Assembly: GCA_025094145.1 (NCBI GenBank)
Contig: JALLLS010000060.1
Coordinates: 160,861 to 224,860 of the forward strand
DNA length: 64,000 nucleotides
Direction of reading: 5' to 3'
Origin: Spinellus fusiger
Lineage: Eukaryota; Mucoromycota; Mucoromycetes; Mucorales; Phycomycetaceae
The position numbers and the translations under genes are program-made. Numbering within the stretch: the first letter of the stretch is position 1; each line of letters opens with the position of its first letter. Positions 48,698 through 60,665 of the stretch are shown here, one piece after another. The notes beneath the pieces were generated by a model. The model was given only the letters and a program-made list of their open reading frames with translations. It had not been told where the DNA came from and did no database searches.

Positions 48698-50263
48698 ATG
48701 CGTTCTTCTTCTCTCCTCGACCCTGAGCCAAAGTCAAAGAAATGGCAGTCCAATCCACTAGCATTCATTATGAAGAGTAGCCAACACTTGTTTGGTAGCA
48801 GCACACGCTACAATTCAGTCCAACCCAAAGGTAAACTCTATGCTATGGACGGGGCATTCATTCAGTATGCATGGACTAGCTTCTATGATAAAGGGCATAT
48901 TTGGTGCTCCCTTGGAATATGCTGCCATGTGTGGCTCAATGACATTCAATACTCCTCTTGGTCTATGTGTACCAGATCCTGTCCACTGCTGCTTCTCTGA
49001 GATCATGAAAAGAGGTACTCCAGAATAACCCCTTCTAAATGACTCATCCAGCCTACAGGACTTGCAATTGAAGGCATCTTCCGTCTTTCAGGTGCTGCTT
49101 CAGAGGTGCTGGAGCTTGAAAGTCAATTTGACCAGCCACCCACGTATGGGAAACATCTGGACTTGAGCCACTATGACATACACTCTATTGTGAGTGTGAT
49201 CAAGAAGTATCTTCGTAATCTACCTGACTCTGTGATCCCATTTGCCTTTCATGATCGATTCTTACAAGCAGCAGGTAGGTTGTCGAATAGAATAAGTCTG
49301 TAGTGACCATAGACAGGCATCAATGGAAGAGTCCTTCTGAAGTGGGCCTTCCTAGATGTCATTTCTTTGTGTCATTGACGCCTTGTTTTGCTGTTATTGA
49401 TGACTTGTTTTCTTGTCATTTGTTTCTCTCTCCCAGATCCACAACGATCTTCTTGTGAAATCATCACTTCATTGTCACTGATAATAGCCGAGTTACCTGT
49501 CGCACATAATCACCTACTGCATTATATCATCATTCTTGCTTCACATATACAAAGCCACGAGAGTACCAACATGATGAACCCAGAAGCACTGGCCACTGTC
49601 CTTGCTCCTGTATGTACTGGACTTGAACACACCCTAAGAGACATTCCCTCTGCTCTCAGAAAGAAGAAGCCCAAGCAATTGTCAAAAACAGACATGTATC
49701 ATGTCATTCAACGCAATACACAATGGACACAGGTGTGGGCATTTATCATTGAACACCATGAAGATATGCTTCAGAACTGGAAAGAACAACCTGGATACAC
49801 TCTGTCTTTCCATAAAGTAAACAAAACAGTTCCTTCGCGACCTCTCTCTCCCAGCACACACCGACCTTCATCACTTGTTTACACATCCTACCAAGCATTC
49901 ATGCAGCAATTCTATACCCCTACTCTCCCAGACACTCATACGATGAAAGTCGCTGCTTTGTCTGAAGTCTCTCTTGATACATCACCGGCCCCTAGACAGA
50001 CAGATGCCTATCTACAGCCCGAATGGAGTCATGACATCCAACATGCTCAAGGCATTCCTTATTCCAATCTTTCTTCTGTCACAGTCAACAGTGATTCCCC
50101 ATCTTACATATCAGAGAGACTTCGTATTCCTAAGCCAGATGCACTGAATTCAGGTGGCAATGTTTATACTACTCCTATTAAGAGACACCGACCGTTACTC
50201 CAACGCCTTGCTTCCATGGCATCATTGCAACGTCCTACAACCATCAGCCTTAAAAACATATGA
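48698..50263 (+). CDS. RhoGAP-domain protein
   Basis: RhoGAP domains speed GTP hydrolysis by Rho-type GTPases that control actin and polarity. Four exons (48698-48830, 48880-49014, 49059-49274, 49437-50263) give 436 residues. The domain spans about residues 48-260. IFGAPLEYAAM is its start, GLAIEGIFRLSGAA contains the catalytic arginine finger, then DIHSIVSVIKKYLRNLPDSV, and MNPEALATVLAPV is the second conserved block. The region after it is Ser/Thr/Pro-rich, ending in a basic stretch (IKRHRPLLQRLASMASLQR) that might contact membranes or kinases. No other domain is visible, so the GTPase target cannot be named. Splices are all GT-AG, with phases checked. Confidence 0.88.
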
Positions 50264-53200
50264 GGCTGTGGCTGTATCCTTCTTGTAACAATTTTTTCTC
50301 TTTCTTTTTGCCTCTCATACACACACACTCTCTCTCTCTCTGTCTTTCTCTGTCTTTCTCTCTCTTTTGACACACCTATTTTATTCTATTCTATTTTATT
50401 CTATCCTATCCTATCCTATCCTATCCTATTTTATCCTATTTTATTCTATCCTATTCTATCCTATCTTGTTTCATAGTGTATCTTTCTCTTATTTTTCCTT
50501 ATTGTTTTCCTATGTATCATTGTTATCTGTTATTGTTATTGCTTCTATGGTGGCTTCCATTCTTCTTTTTCCCTATCTGTGTTCAAATGCACTGTTGTAT
50601 TGGTTTAGGCAGAACTGGGTTTCCGTGCTTAATAGTTTGTATGTATTACTATGTAATCTATTTGTCCATGTACATTGATGTACATCTATCTTTGTATACA
50701 ATAATATTGCTGAGTCTTATAAAACAGTCTTTAAACTCTATTCATTTTATTTTACATATTGAGCTGACAGTAAGAATAGAAAAAGGTAGCTATGGTAGTG
50801 TCATTAGAATAGATAATTGATGTTTACAAAACATGGAGGACAAGTGTATTACAAAAGACAAAGTGAATAACACGCAGCCATAAAGTGTAAAAAAAAAAGG
50901 GTAAAATGAAAGGGCGATAATTACAGGGAAATAACATTGCTTGACTCATCAAAGGCCCAGAAAAGAAAGAGAGACTATAGATATAATCTGTGAAGGATTC
51001 TTCAGTTTCTAATTTCTCCATTTTGATTGAGTAAGGATTTACACTTATCTATTGATTAGGTGGGATGTACACAAGCATTGATTATAATAGACTCGACTCT
51101 TTGTCGTCATTGTTGGCTTTTTTGTTTGTTTGTAGGACGAACTCGTTTTAGAATGGAATATACTACGAGAGACCTTTATTTATCTTATCCCTATAACATT
51201 GCACAGTATGATCTAAAAAAGAAGAAGAAGAAAATAGATAATGTTCCACTGTAAAAGAGATTAGACATGTTACTCCCTGTGTATAGGCTGTTGAACTTGC
51301 ATGTATTTTGCACATGGCAACTGTGATCTCCTCGGCTGAGTAGAACACAAAGGGTATATTACTTTACAGCTACACAGCATAAATCCATCTCTTGTCATTT
51401 TTATAGGAAAGCCCCACATTAGTGTCATTTGTTTAGTAGGGAAGATGGTTAGCATTTATACAATCCCATTGATTTCATCATGGCATGGTCTGATAAATCC
51501 ATAGATCCATAGATTGACAGATAGATGGGTCTATACGTATAGACATTGGCCAGTTAGATATCAACTTCTCCTGTTATTCTCTCTTTAATTCTTTGCACCG
51601 TACATTTATACTCACGAATTCTTGATAATAATCTATGTACTTTCTTTATTAATGTATTACCAGGATAATATAATGGCTAACAAATATAGTTTCCTTCAAA
51701 ACAATCTTCATAAACATGTGATTTCTTTCATATTCCTGGAAATGATAATAATAAATGAAATGAAAAATAGAGCTTTAGTTTACTTAATTCCTAGTTATTT
51801 TAATCAATCAATAGGACTTTTGTTAGTACCCGGAGTTAAAGTCATTCTCAACTTTTATAGTCTCTCTCTACTTGTTCGAGCTATTGAATAAATAGACACT
51901 GTTTTTGTCTATTCTCCATTCTATACTCATCTTTTCATTCTTTTTATCATCAACAGAACTATCCACAAATACCTAGACTATACATAGTGTAACCAAAAAT
52001 AAGAAAACAAAAACACACAATAACTGTAATTGATTGTTTGTGTTCAATGTTATTTTGATGTACAAAAAGTACAAAAGAAGATTTTTATTAACACCTTATC
52101 ATTTATTTTGATTCTACCATGTTTGAAAATCATATTCTTTTAGTGTTTAAGTAATAAAATGAAAAAAGGTAGGCACATAGATGAGGTATTTATTTAAACA
52201 TAAAGAAGAGGAAGAAAAGGGAGAATGAGAAGGCTTCTTTTTTCTTCTTTTTTCTTTATCAGAAGAAAGAACAAGATTATAACTATTTTAATCCAATGAA
52301 TTATCTTTTTCTTCTTCTTTCTTCATCTAAAAACTAAGTTCTTTCTATTTATCCTATCATTCTCTTCAAACCAACTCCAAGGCTAGCCTATTTACATCAA
52401 TGTGTAAACTATTACAGATAAAATTACCACTTTCATAGAATATCTTGTGCTTTAGGTGGTATCTATCATTGCATCAAATACATGAAAATACTAATGAGCT
52501 TTCTAAATGATTGTTTAGTCAATAATAGTTGATATAAATAGTATTATAGAACTTTAAAGTATGTGCTCTCAGCATCAGGAAGATCAATTGAACAACCTAT
52601 TATATTTATGTTTTCTTGCTTAGTTGTCAAAAGCAAACACTTTAAATATAATAGGAATGGTAGAGAGTACACGTTTAATATGAGGATTAATATTAATATA
52701 TCATTAAATAAGAAGCCATTGTAAAAGTACTCGATACTCTTTCTCACTCCCTTTTTTCCCTTAAAGAAATAAGGATATACGCAAATTAGTCCAACAGTAC
52801 TAAGATGACAATAACTATAATTAATAAATATAAGAAACTATTATTGGTGAAGCTATAGTTGATATTTAGGATTAGTAGATCTATTATGCCTTTAAGTGAA
52901 GGACTATTTACTGAAACCAGAATACATATACAAAGGCACATTGCTCTTACTACCTAGTTTTTTTTACAGGAGAGAGAGAGAGAGAGAAATTATGGAGGAT
53001 CTAGATGGCTGAGCCTTTGGTTTATTTCCAGGGAGAACAGTTCCTTTAGATAAACACTAACAAAAGAATATAAAGACATAGCGATATTTATACACACAGG
53101 AGTGAAACCCTTTGAAGAATATAATAATAATAAAAATCTCGATGGCTATATCTTTCCAAGACAAATAGTGTAGTTTTCTATTCGAAAGACCTTGGCTCAT

Positions 53201-54898
53201 GTTTATCGTTAGACCTCTCCGTGATGAGTTTATCACTACAGACACATTGGCGTACACATGATTATGTTTTCCATTTACAGGTTCGTCATTTTTACTTGTG
53301 GTTTTACTCTATAGGTCAAAGTGGTCTTTTCTCTATCCTCTTTCTTATATTACTTCCCTTACTATTTATTATCCTATTGTATAAAGTGGGTGTACAATGA
53401 TCGATGTTCATTATATTCTATTGGTCGTATAGATAATGCTTAACAACAAGTACAAAAGATATAAAAATTAGTTTCATACTACAGTGTTTTTATTAAGCTA
53501 TAGATTACAAAAAAGTAGCTGATTGAATGCAGTGACTTATAAATCTATAAAACTCCTCAATCACTAAATGCTTTCAACATAAAGAAAAGCCATAGTGAAT
53601 AATACACCAATACACCAACATACTATTCATCTTAAATAGATATATCTTATATCTTTAGATATAGTCTGTATACTAGATTTAATAATAATTAAACAACAAT
53701 TTCAATGAAATATGAATGGATTGCTGGATAAAGTAATGTATCTAAAGAACAGTACTTGAATCCAAACTTATATGATATATCATTAGATTGATAAACAATC
53801 CAGAACTTTCATGTAGACAGGCTTTGTAATTAATTCATAATCATACTAATACCATGAAAGCTAGTAATAGAAAAAATCAATTGTTTCAAAACCCACTGCA
53901 AATAAACAAAATGTTTTAGTAAACACAACAATGTAATATGTATCGGTGAGTCGTTCCAATAAAAATATACATTTTTTATACAAACACATTATAAACAATT
54001 TCAAAACTCTTACTCTTTTATGTATATTATTCATAATGTCACTTTTCTTCGGATTATGATTGAAAATGCATCATTGTCATAGTTTTCTGCTAGGATAAAA
54101 CTATAATCTGGAATCACAAAATAGAAAGGCATTTATTGATCTATAATATAAAAATAATCCCTTTTCTTTTCATAATAGTCTTCTAAGCTCATACATAAAG
54201 CTGAAAATATAAATGTTTAGAGTCAAAGGCAATATTTAGTTTAACCATGCTTGATGAATATGAGCAGTAAGCTTTAACAGTAAATATGTTTATACTGTGT
54301 GATTATATTATGCTTCTAAAAAAAACATTAAGTATATGTGCAGATAAAATGCATCAACATGCAAATATATAAAACAAAACAAAGAACAATCTTTCAAGGT
54401 ACACCTTGCACCAAGTTTTAAAACTAGCTACAGAATCTTGTAAACATTAGAGATTAAAGATCTTACATAAGTATATGAATCTAAAAATGATCTGTATTGC
54501 TACAATGCATAGAGCATGTTTCACAGACTGTACATTGTCAGTGGGGTTGATGTGTTAAGTAAGAATAAGCAAGACCATATACACATATAGGTCATACATT
54601 ATATCATATCTACAGAAAAACTCTTGATGTGTTGATATGAATGATCTACTGTTTGATGCACCTCACGTTTTAAAGCTATCGTAAGAGAAAAAAAAGCGCC
54701 AGAAAAAATAATAATCAGGTACAGTCTTTGCCAATGACATAGATCACACAACAGATCATCAATGACAGTAGTAAAACAACCTAATGTTGAGGTGAATAGA
54801 ACAATATTACATATTCATGTATATTTCATAATCGTCTTTTATAATGAAGGTAGCCAACATAGGTATTAATAGTATCTCTGAGTCACTGGGGAGTTTTT
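50264..54898. other. 4.6-kb AT-rich gene desert
   Basis: It begins with CT-rich repeats (50325-50367) and TATCC/TATTC pentamers (50380-50465), the 3' region of the RhoGAP gene. The rest is AT-rich with no frame longer than about 115 codons and no recognised protein motif on either strand. I see no RNA gene in it. Confidence 0.55.
50380..50465. repeat. TATCC/TATTC pentanucleotide repeat
   Basis: Runs of CCTAT and TTTTA/TTCTA pentamers in tandem over about 85 bp, downstream of the RhoGAP stop. Confidence 0.85.
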
Positions 54899-57865
54899 TT
54901 AAAGTACAGTAAATGATTCTAATCCTTTCTCGACATTACCAAGGCGTCCATCTGCTAATGAAAAAATATTATTGACAAACTCGGGGTCATACTAAATGGT
55001 TATATAAATATATAAAGAAGTGTATTAGGTTGTTTAATGTTCATAAGAATGATTATTTTTTCTTTACTTACCTTGCAGGCACGAGTACAGTCAGGAGAGA
55101 AGTTGACTTCGATTACTTGTGGTTTGTAATCTTCAGTCAGCATAATGTCGAATCCGTAAATACTAAAAGCATCATGAGTAGAGCTTGTATCAGACGCCAA
55201 TCCCAAGGGCTGGAGTTGTATTGCTGCTGCTGCCAGCACATCTAAAATCATAAAACCAAGAAAGAAGGACTAATGTTGAGCTTAGAGTACTCTACATAGT
55301 CCATGGTTTAACTTGTTTACCTTTCATGGCTTGATTGATATCCTTCTGGACATTCTTCCATTCAACCTTGTGTTGCTTCTCCATATGATAAATGAAACTC
55401 TTATAGTCTAGTTGAGTCATTTCGTACTGTGAATAGTTCATCACAGTAAACTGACGTTCATAGTCATCCAAATCCTCTAATAAAAACATGTTAAAAATGC
55501 TACTTTGTGATAGGCCCTGGACTTACCTAAATTAAACCTTTTGTTAGCAAGTCGAATCCAAAACATATTATAGACACAGGCAATCATTGTAGGATCAGTG
55601 CGACGTAAGAGAACAATATATCTCAAATCAAACTTTTTGCCATTGTATAAACAAGGCTTTGTCAAGTATTCTTGAGCAATCTTTGGTACGTTCGAAACAT
55701 GTTGGCGAATAATCTCTGGAAGCGATCTGCTTATGCTGATGTCCAAACCTCGAGCAAGATTCCTATGACCAATGTTATTTTTCTTTTCTTGAAAACTCTT
55801 ATGGCACTAGAGAGTGTTATTGCTACTCATTGACTACTTACCATGGCTTCAAAATCCACAAGTTATCCTTTCCTTGCTCTTCATTCTAGATAGGTACTGC
55901 TATAAGTATTTTCTTAATAGACATGGAGGCTCTCTTTTTTCTTCTTCCTATCCTATCTGTTTTACTTACATCAAGATAGTTTCCAACGACTTCTCCAAGC
56001 TGAGATACCAAGTTGTATGTTTGAGGAATCCAAACAGGAAGACCATATGTTTTCCTAATGATCTCAAAGAATCCAACATTAGAATCAATGTCCATTGAAC
56101 TTTTTTTTTTGCTTATTTCTACATACTGGACCAAGTTGGAAAGATTGTGCTTAAAAGTCAAGCAAGACTCATTTGGAAACTGGTTCACGGTTTGAGAAGA
56201 CTTGAGACTCTCCCACTGTGTATAATCATGGCTATACCAAATAATATCTGCTTTGGCCTTTTCTTCGACAAATTTGCAATTAGGAAGCTTCAAAGAATCA
56301 CGCACAAAAGGTGTTGTAGTAGATACATAGACTGTCTCGGAGCTTGCATGAGATGTAGTCTCTTTTAATGCTTCAGTGGCTTTTTGTGCATCAGTGATCT
56401 TATTAGATTTGGGAGGCTCAACACTAGAGAGCTCTTTCTTGTAGTCTTTGTAGGCTTGAATAAGTTCAGTGCGGGTTGTCTCTGTTACTTCGCTTTCCAA
56501 GATTCTATTCTCAAAGGCAACCAAGTAAGCCTTTTGGTCAATAGAACGAGTCAGATCTGTAGGCAAAAGGTTACAGGTAAAGGCTTCTCTGGGTCCAATG
56601 TTTTTGACGGGGAAAAAGACACTATAGGGGACAATGTCTTTCCCGCTACGAGAATAGACAAAAGGTACACAGTTTATATTGGGGCTAGAGGAGTGGCAAA
56701 GGGCGGATCCAACCTATCGAATAGATCTAGCTGAGTACTCTGCAGTGTGTCTTATTGATAAATCTCATAGTATTAAAATACCTTACCTCATCACATATGT
56801 CTTTTATGTGTGTAAAATAAGCAAGGTTAATATAGTCTGGTTATATCCAAAGGATTTCAATCGACTTACACCAAGCAGTCTGAGATTTAGGCTGACCATC
56901 TTGTTGGAGTACTGAGAAAGAGTATGTTTGAAGAAAGGACCACATCTCAGTATAGATTCTTTCTACACGTTTCTTCAATGTCTCTTGTTCCTTCTTCTTC
57001 TTCTTCTCTTCTGCTGCTATTCTTTCTTCCTGCTCCTTTTCCTCAACTCTTCCACTTGCTATTTATTTCATAGATATAAGATGACACTGTTTTCACTTTA
57101 GTCTACTTGCCCAAGATTTGATTAACCACCTGCTCATGAAGACGGTCTGCTTCTTTCTTATGCTCCTCATCCATTGTCAAACGCTATCACAAATGTTTTT
57201 AGTCATCCTGAATGTCCAGCCTTTTACTACTTACCATGATAGCATTTACTACTTCATAGTTTTCGGCCTCAAGTGCTACTTTGGCTTCTTGGTAGCTCAC
57301 GTTGGCCTGTTCAGCCACCATTTTAACAACTTCATCAGTGGTTTCTGTATCCATATCTTCCTCCTCCTCCTCCTCCTCTTCATTTTCAATATTCATAATG
57401 CCTTCCAAACGATCCAAAAGCTTCATATTATTTTTCAATTGTTGTTTTGCTTCTTCAGGAGTTGTTGTCCATGCATGATCCACCAAGAAAATATTACTGT
57501 AATGTAAAATCCAAAAATAAAATAAAAATGTATTCTTCTTTCTTTTCTTTGAAGAGTTGAATCGTATGGACCTTACCTATGCTTCTCCATGCTTATATCT
57601 TTCTTGGTGTGCACAGAGTATCCAGAAACAACATCTCCCAAGTGAAGCTCAACAAAGTTTCCTAAGACAAACTTTAATTTACTGTTTATGCACAAATGCT
57701 CTACCTGCGTCGAGATAATCATTCTCAAGTTTTGTATACAGTGGCTAATACAATAACTGTTAGTTGACTTGTCTAAGGTTTCTATTTATCTACCTCCCAC
57801 AGTTCTTCTGGAATACTAGCCAGCTGGTATTGGTGGACAGTAACAAAAGTTTTAAAGTTAGACAT
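54899..57865 (-). CDS. TTLL12 homologue (tubulin-tyrosine-ligase-like) with an inserted UBA-like domain
   Basis: TTLL12 proteins join an N-terminal SET-like part to a TTL ATP-grasp domain; animal TTLL12 is thought to be a pseudo-ligase. Thirteen exons give 725 residues: 57794-57865, 57705-57744, 57577-57661, 57235-57496, 57111-57183, 56870-57058, 56787-56800, 55970-56713, 55842-55885, 55527-55762, 55321-55476, 55072-55241, 54899-54991. Family marks are NIFLVDHAWT, WYICDEVGS, SVFFPVKNIGPREAF, NQFPNESCLTFKHNL, KPWNLARGLDISIS, KFDLRYIVLLRR, DLDDYERQFTVMNY and QVIEVNFSPDCTRAC (metal-binding Glu and Asn). Between the first two, an acidic run leads into EVVKMVAEQANVSYQEAKVA and NYEVVNAIM, a close match to the UBA of NAC alpha. 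Exon 7 is 14 nt, and the intron at 57059-57110 has a GC donor. Confidence 0.88.
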
Positions 57866-59003
57866 AACTAAAGTCAAGCTGAAAACAAAAAGGTATTCAT
57901 TTTATGCACAGGCTATTTTGTTTATTTCATTCCGCTATTCTTGAGTTTTCTGTGACTGACAAAAAAAAAATTATATTATTCCATATTGAGAAGATAAAAG
58001 AGAGTTTGGGCCAATTATAAAGATGGAAAAGAAAAAAAATGCATGAATAAAGATCAGATTATTCTTTTTAGTTTCTTGAATAGTATGTTTCTATTTCTCG
58101 ATGATTGACTCGTTTATATGGATGTTTCAATAATAAAGTTATGCATTCAATCAATAGATGTTACTTGTGTATAAATCTTAATGTTTATCATAGACTCTAC
58201 TTTTAGCCCCTCAAATCTTAGTATTTCATTGGAAACCCCATCTGCATGATTATTGGATCTTGTTTGATCCATCTTTACTTATTCTATCTTCTATAACTGT
58301 GATAATAAAATCCTTCTTAAGATCAATAGATCATCTACATTATAATCGTTTTTCATTATATTCTTCAAGTAATGGTCTTCTTATCAGTACACCCACCTTT
58401 GATAGGTGATGCTTACCAACAGAACGCTTCTAATTTTTGAATATCTAATTCCGAGTACTTATCTATAGTGTACTCTGTAAACTTATTTTACAGTTTATAT
58501 AATAGATAAAAAAAGTAGAATACAAATATAAAAGAATAATAAACTTCAGTTCTGGAAATATGAACAGACTCATTATAAGTAAAAGTTATATTACAAGTTT
58601 CACTTGATCTTGTAGCCATCTCCAACAGGTAGTAAGCCAGTATTAGACTAAAAAAAGAAGTATTATAATGTTACAAATAGAATCAAAACCTGTGTTTGAC
58701 AATATAAGAATATATTTCACAAGATCATTGAGTATCTAATTAATAGTTAGTTATATATTGTTTCTATTCGATCCATTTGACTAATAAAGTTACTTTTTTT
58801 TTAATTTCTCTAAAAGCACGAGCAGATTTTTTCATGTATTAATAAAGTGATTCTCGACCGAATTCATAACATTTATAATTTAGTAGTATTTATCTCTATA
58901 CTATTCTTTACTATGGTTATTAATTCATAAATTAATCAATGGGTTTTCTCTATTAATAATTAGCCTATATTTGAAAATTTGCTATAGCTTATACACTTAA
59001 ATG
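57866..59003. other. AT-rich spacer with one orphan exon-like end
   Basis: It is AT-rich. At about 58601-58648 the minus strand has a good acceptor (TTTTTTTAG) and then SNTGLLPVGDGYKIK and a stop, but no upstream exon can be found. I see nothing else that can be supported. Confidence 0.4.
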
Positions 59004-59005
59004 TA

Positions 59006-60453
59006 CACTATTTTCACTTATTATTGTCGCACATTTGGAAAAAAAAACACGTCGCATTAATAAATTAAAAGATGGCGTATAAGTTGGATGCGACAAATGC
59101 GACATAAATGTTTTATTGTTAAAGAGGCTTCTCTTGTAAGCAATTCTCAAATCTATCAACAGTATTTAAAAAATCCTCTGAGATCACCGAGAAGAACTTG
59201 GTTAGATGCATCGGCGATTCTAGATGACAGTGTTTCTTCTTCCAAGAATCTTTCTCTTTTCAACTTACTTTTGCAAACAGACCAGAATTGCTCGATGGGA
59301 TTCAACTCTGGTGAGTAAAGAGGAAGTTAGACACATCTATACTCATGGTCTTCAATGAAACTTTTAATGTCTTCATTCATGTGGATAGGAGCGTTGTCCA
59401 TAATCAAGTCATTATCCTTGAAAACATCTGGAAAATTATCCATGACATCCATTGTATCGCTCAAGAAATTGATATAGTGGCCAGCAACAGTGCCTTTGCT
59501 TTGTTTCTGGGAAGGCCCACTAGATCCAGTAGTTCTTCTCTTCTTTGAAGCAGGCAACATTCGAGGCCGTCTTACTTTTATATTGACAATGCCCTGAGCA
59601 GATGTTGCTCACAGGATGGTTGTTGTTTTAGCCCTCGTTCTTGGTAATTTTACTACTGCACGAGTACCTACTTTTGACCAAGCAAAAGTACACTTCATGT
59701 TGATGTGGAATGCCGCCTCATCTATGAAGACACAGTTGCTCATGTAGTCCATGTCTGTCTCCATCTATTTTTGTACCCACTCCTTTCGATCTTTGATCTT
59801 TTCAGGACTATTACGATCAACTGAATGAAAATGGGCTCTTTTTAGACTGATCTTACAATTTTTGGTGACAAAATTGTAGAGCTGTTTTCGATATCTCTAA
59901 ATCAATAAAAGACATTCTCAAACTCTTCATCATTTGATCCAAGACTAAAGAGGGCTGATCGTCTAATAAATCGACTAAGAATCTTTTGTGGCTATCATCA
60001 AGTAGTGCTGGTCTACCAACTGGCCTTCCATTACCTTCTTTTCTGGCAATGAATGTCTGAGGATTCTGCTGATCGTTTGAGTACCATCGCTGAGCAGCGC
60101 GTGAGTTGATTTGAAGTTTCAGTGCAGCAGCTCTGACGTTCATACCTCTTTCATAAATCAATACAAATAACTGCTCTTTCTCAGAATCTTTATAGTGCCT
60201 GTGGATGCCAGGAGCTCTGTTATCCTCTTCCGTATTGACATCTCTGTCTACGAATTGTTGTACAGTTTTTCTTTCTGGCTTCTCAGGTGGTTTGAGGTCA
60301 AGGTACATCCCGAAATTTGTAACCGTCTCAATGGGGTACGTCTCCTCGTCTACCTCCATCTCCACTACTGTAACGGCTATTCCTTCATCATTATAGATAT
60401 TTCCTTGGCCGTCTTCGTGCACAATGTCATTCTTTTTATTATTCTTTTTATTC

Positions 60454-60487
<34 letters not shown>

Positions 60488-60665
60488 GAAAAGTAGAATG
60501 TAAAAAAAACCTCAAGTACTTAGAATACGCCAGTTTTAAATCTTTTACTATGCCAAATTTTAATTAATTAATGCGACGTATTTTATCCTATTAGTACGCC
60601 AAGTTTTAATTTATTAATGCGACATATTTTCTCTAAAAGTGCGACAATAATAAGTGAAAATAGTG
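59006..60665 (-). mobile_element. Complete Tc1/mariner-like element with perfect inverted ends
   Basis: The 1660-bp element starts and ends with a perfect inverted repeat of at least 28 bp, beginning CACTATTTTCACTTATTATT and running on to GTCGCAC. It is flanked by TA on both sides (59004-59005, 60666-60667). A longer sub-terminal similarity (GCGACGTATT, TTAATTTATTAATGC) follows inside. The minus strand encodes a DDE transposase. Its N-terminus carries an AAT-repeat poly-Asn tract, then HYKDSEKEQLFVLIYERGMN and RAAQRWYSNDQ (helix-turn-helix), GRPVGRPALLDDSHKRF, FIDEAAFHINMK (first Asp), IMDNAPIHMNED (second Asp) and LYSPELNPIEQFW (Glu). The last spacing is 34 residues, so DD34E. Confidence 0.93.
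59125..60515 (-). pseudogene. Inactivated DD34E transposase gene
   Basis: The reading frame of the element at 59006-60665 is broken. A frameshift lies near 59875, after SKTAL, and in-frame stops follow EWVQK, follow KTTTIL and precede LPLYSPEL. The catalytic triad residues themselves remain. The copy cannot make an active transposase, but its intact ends could still be mobilised by one. Confidence 0.85.
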
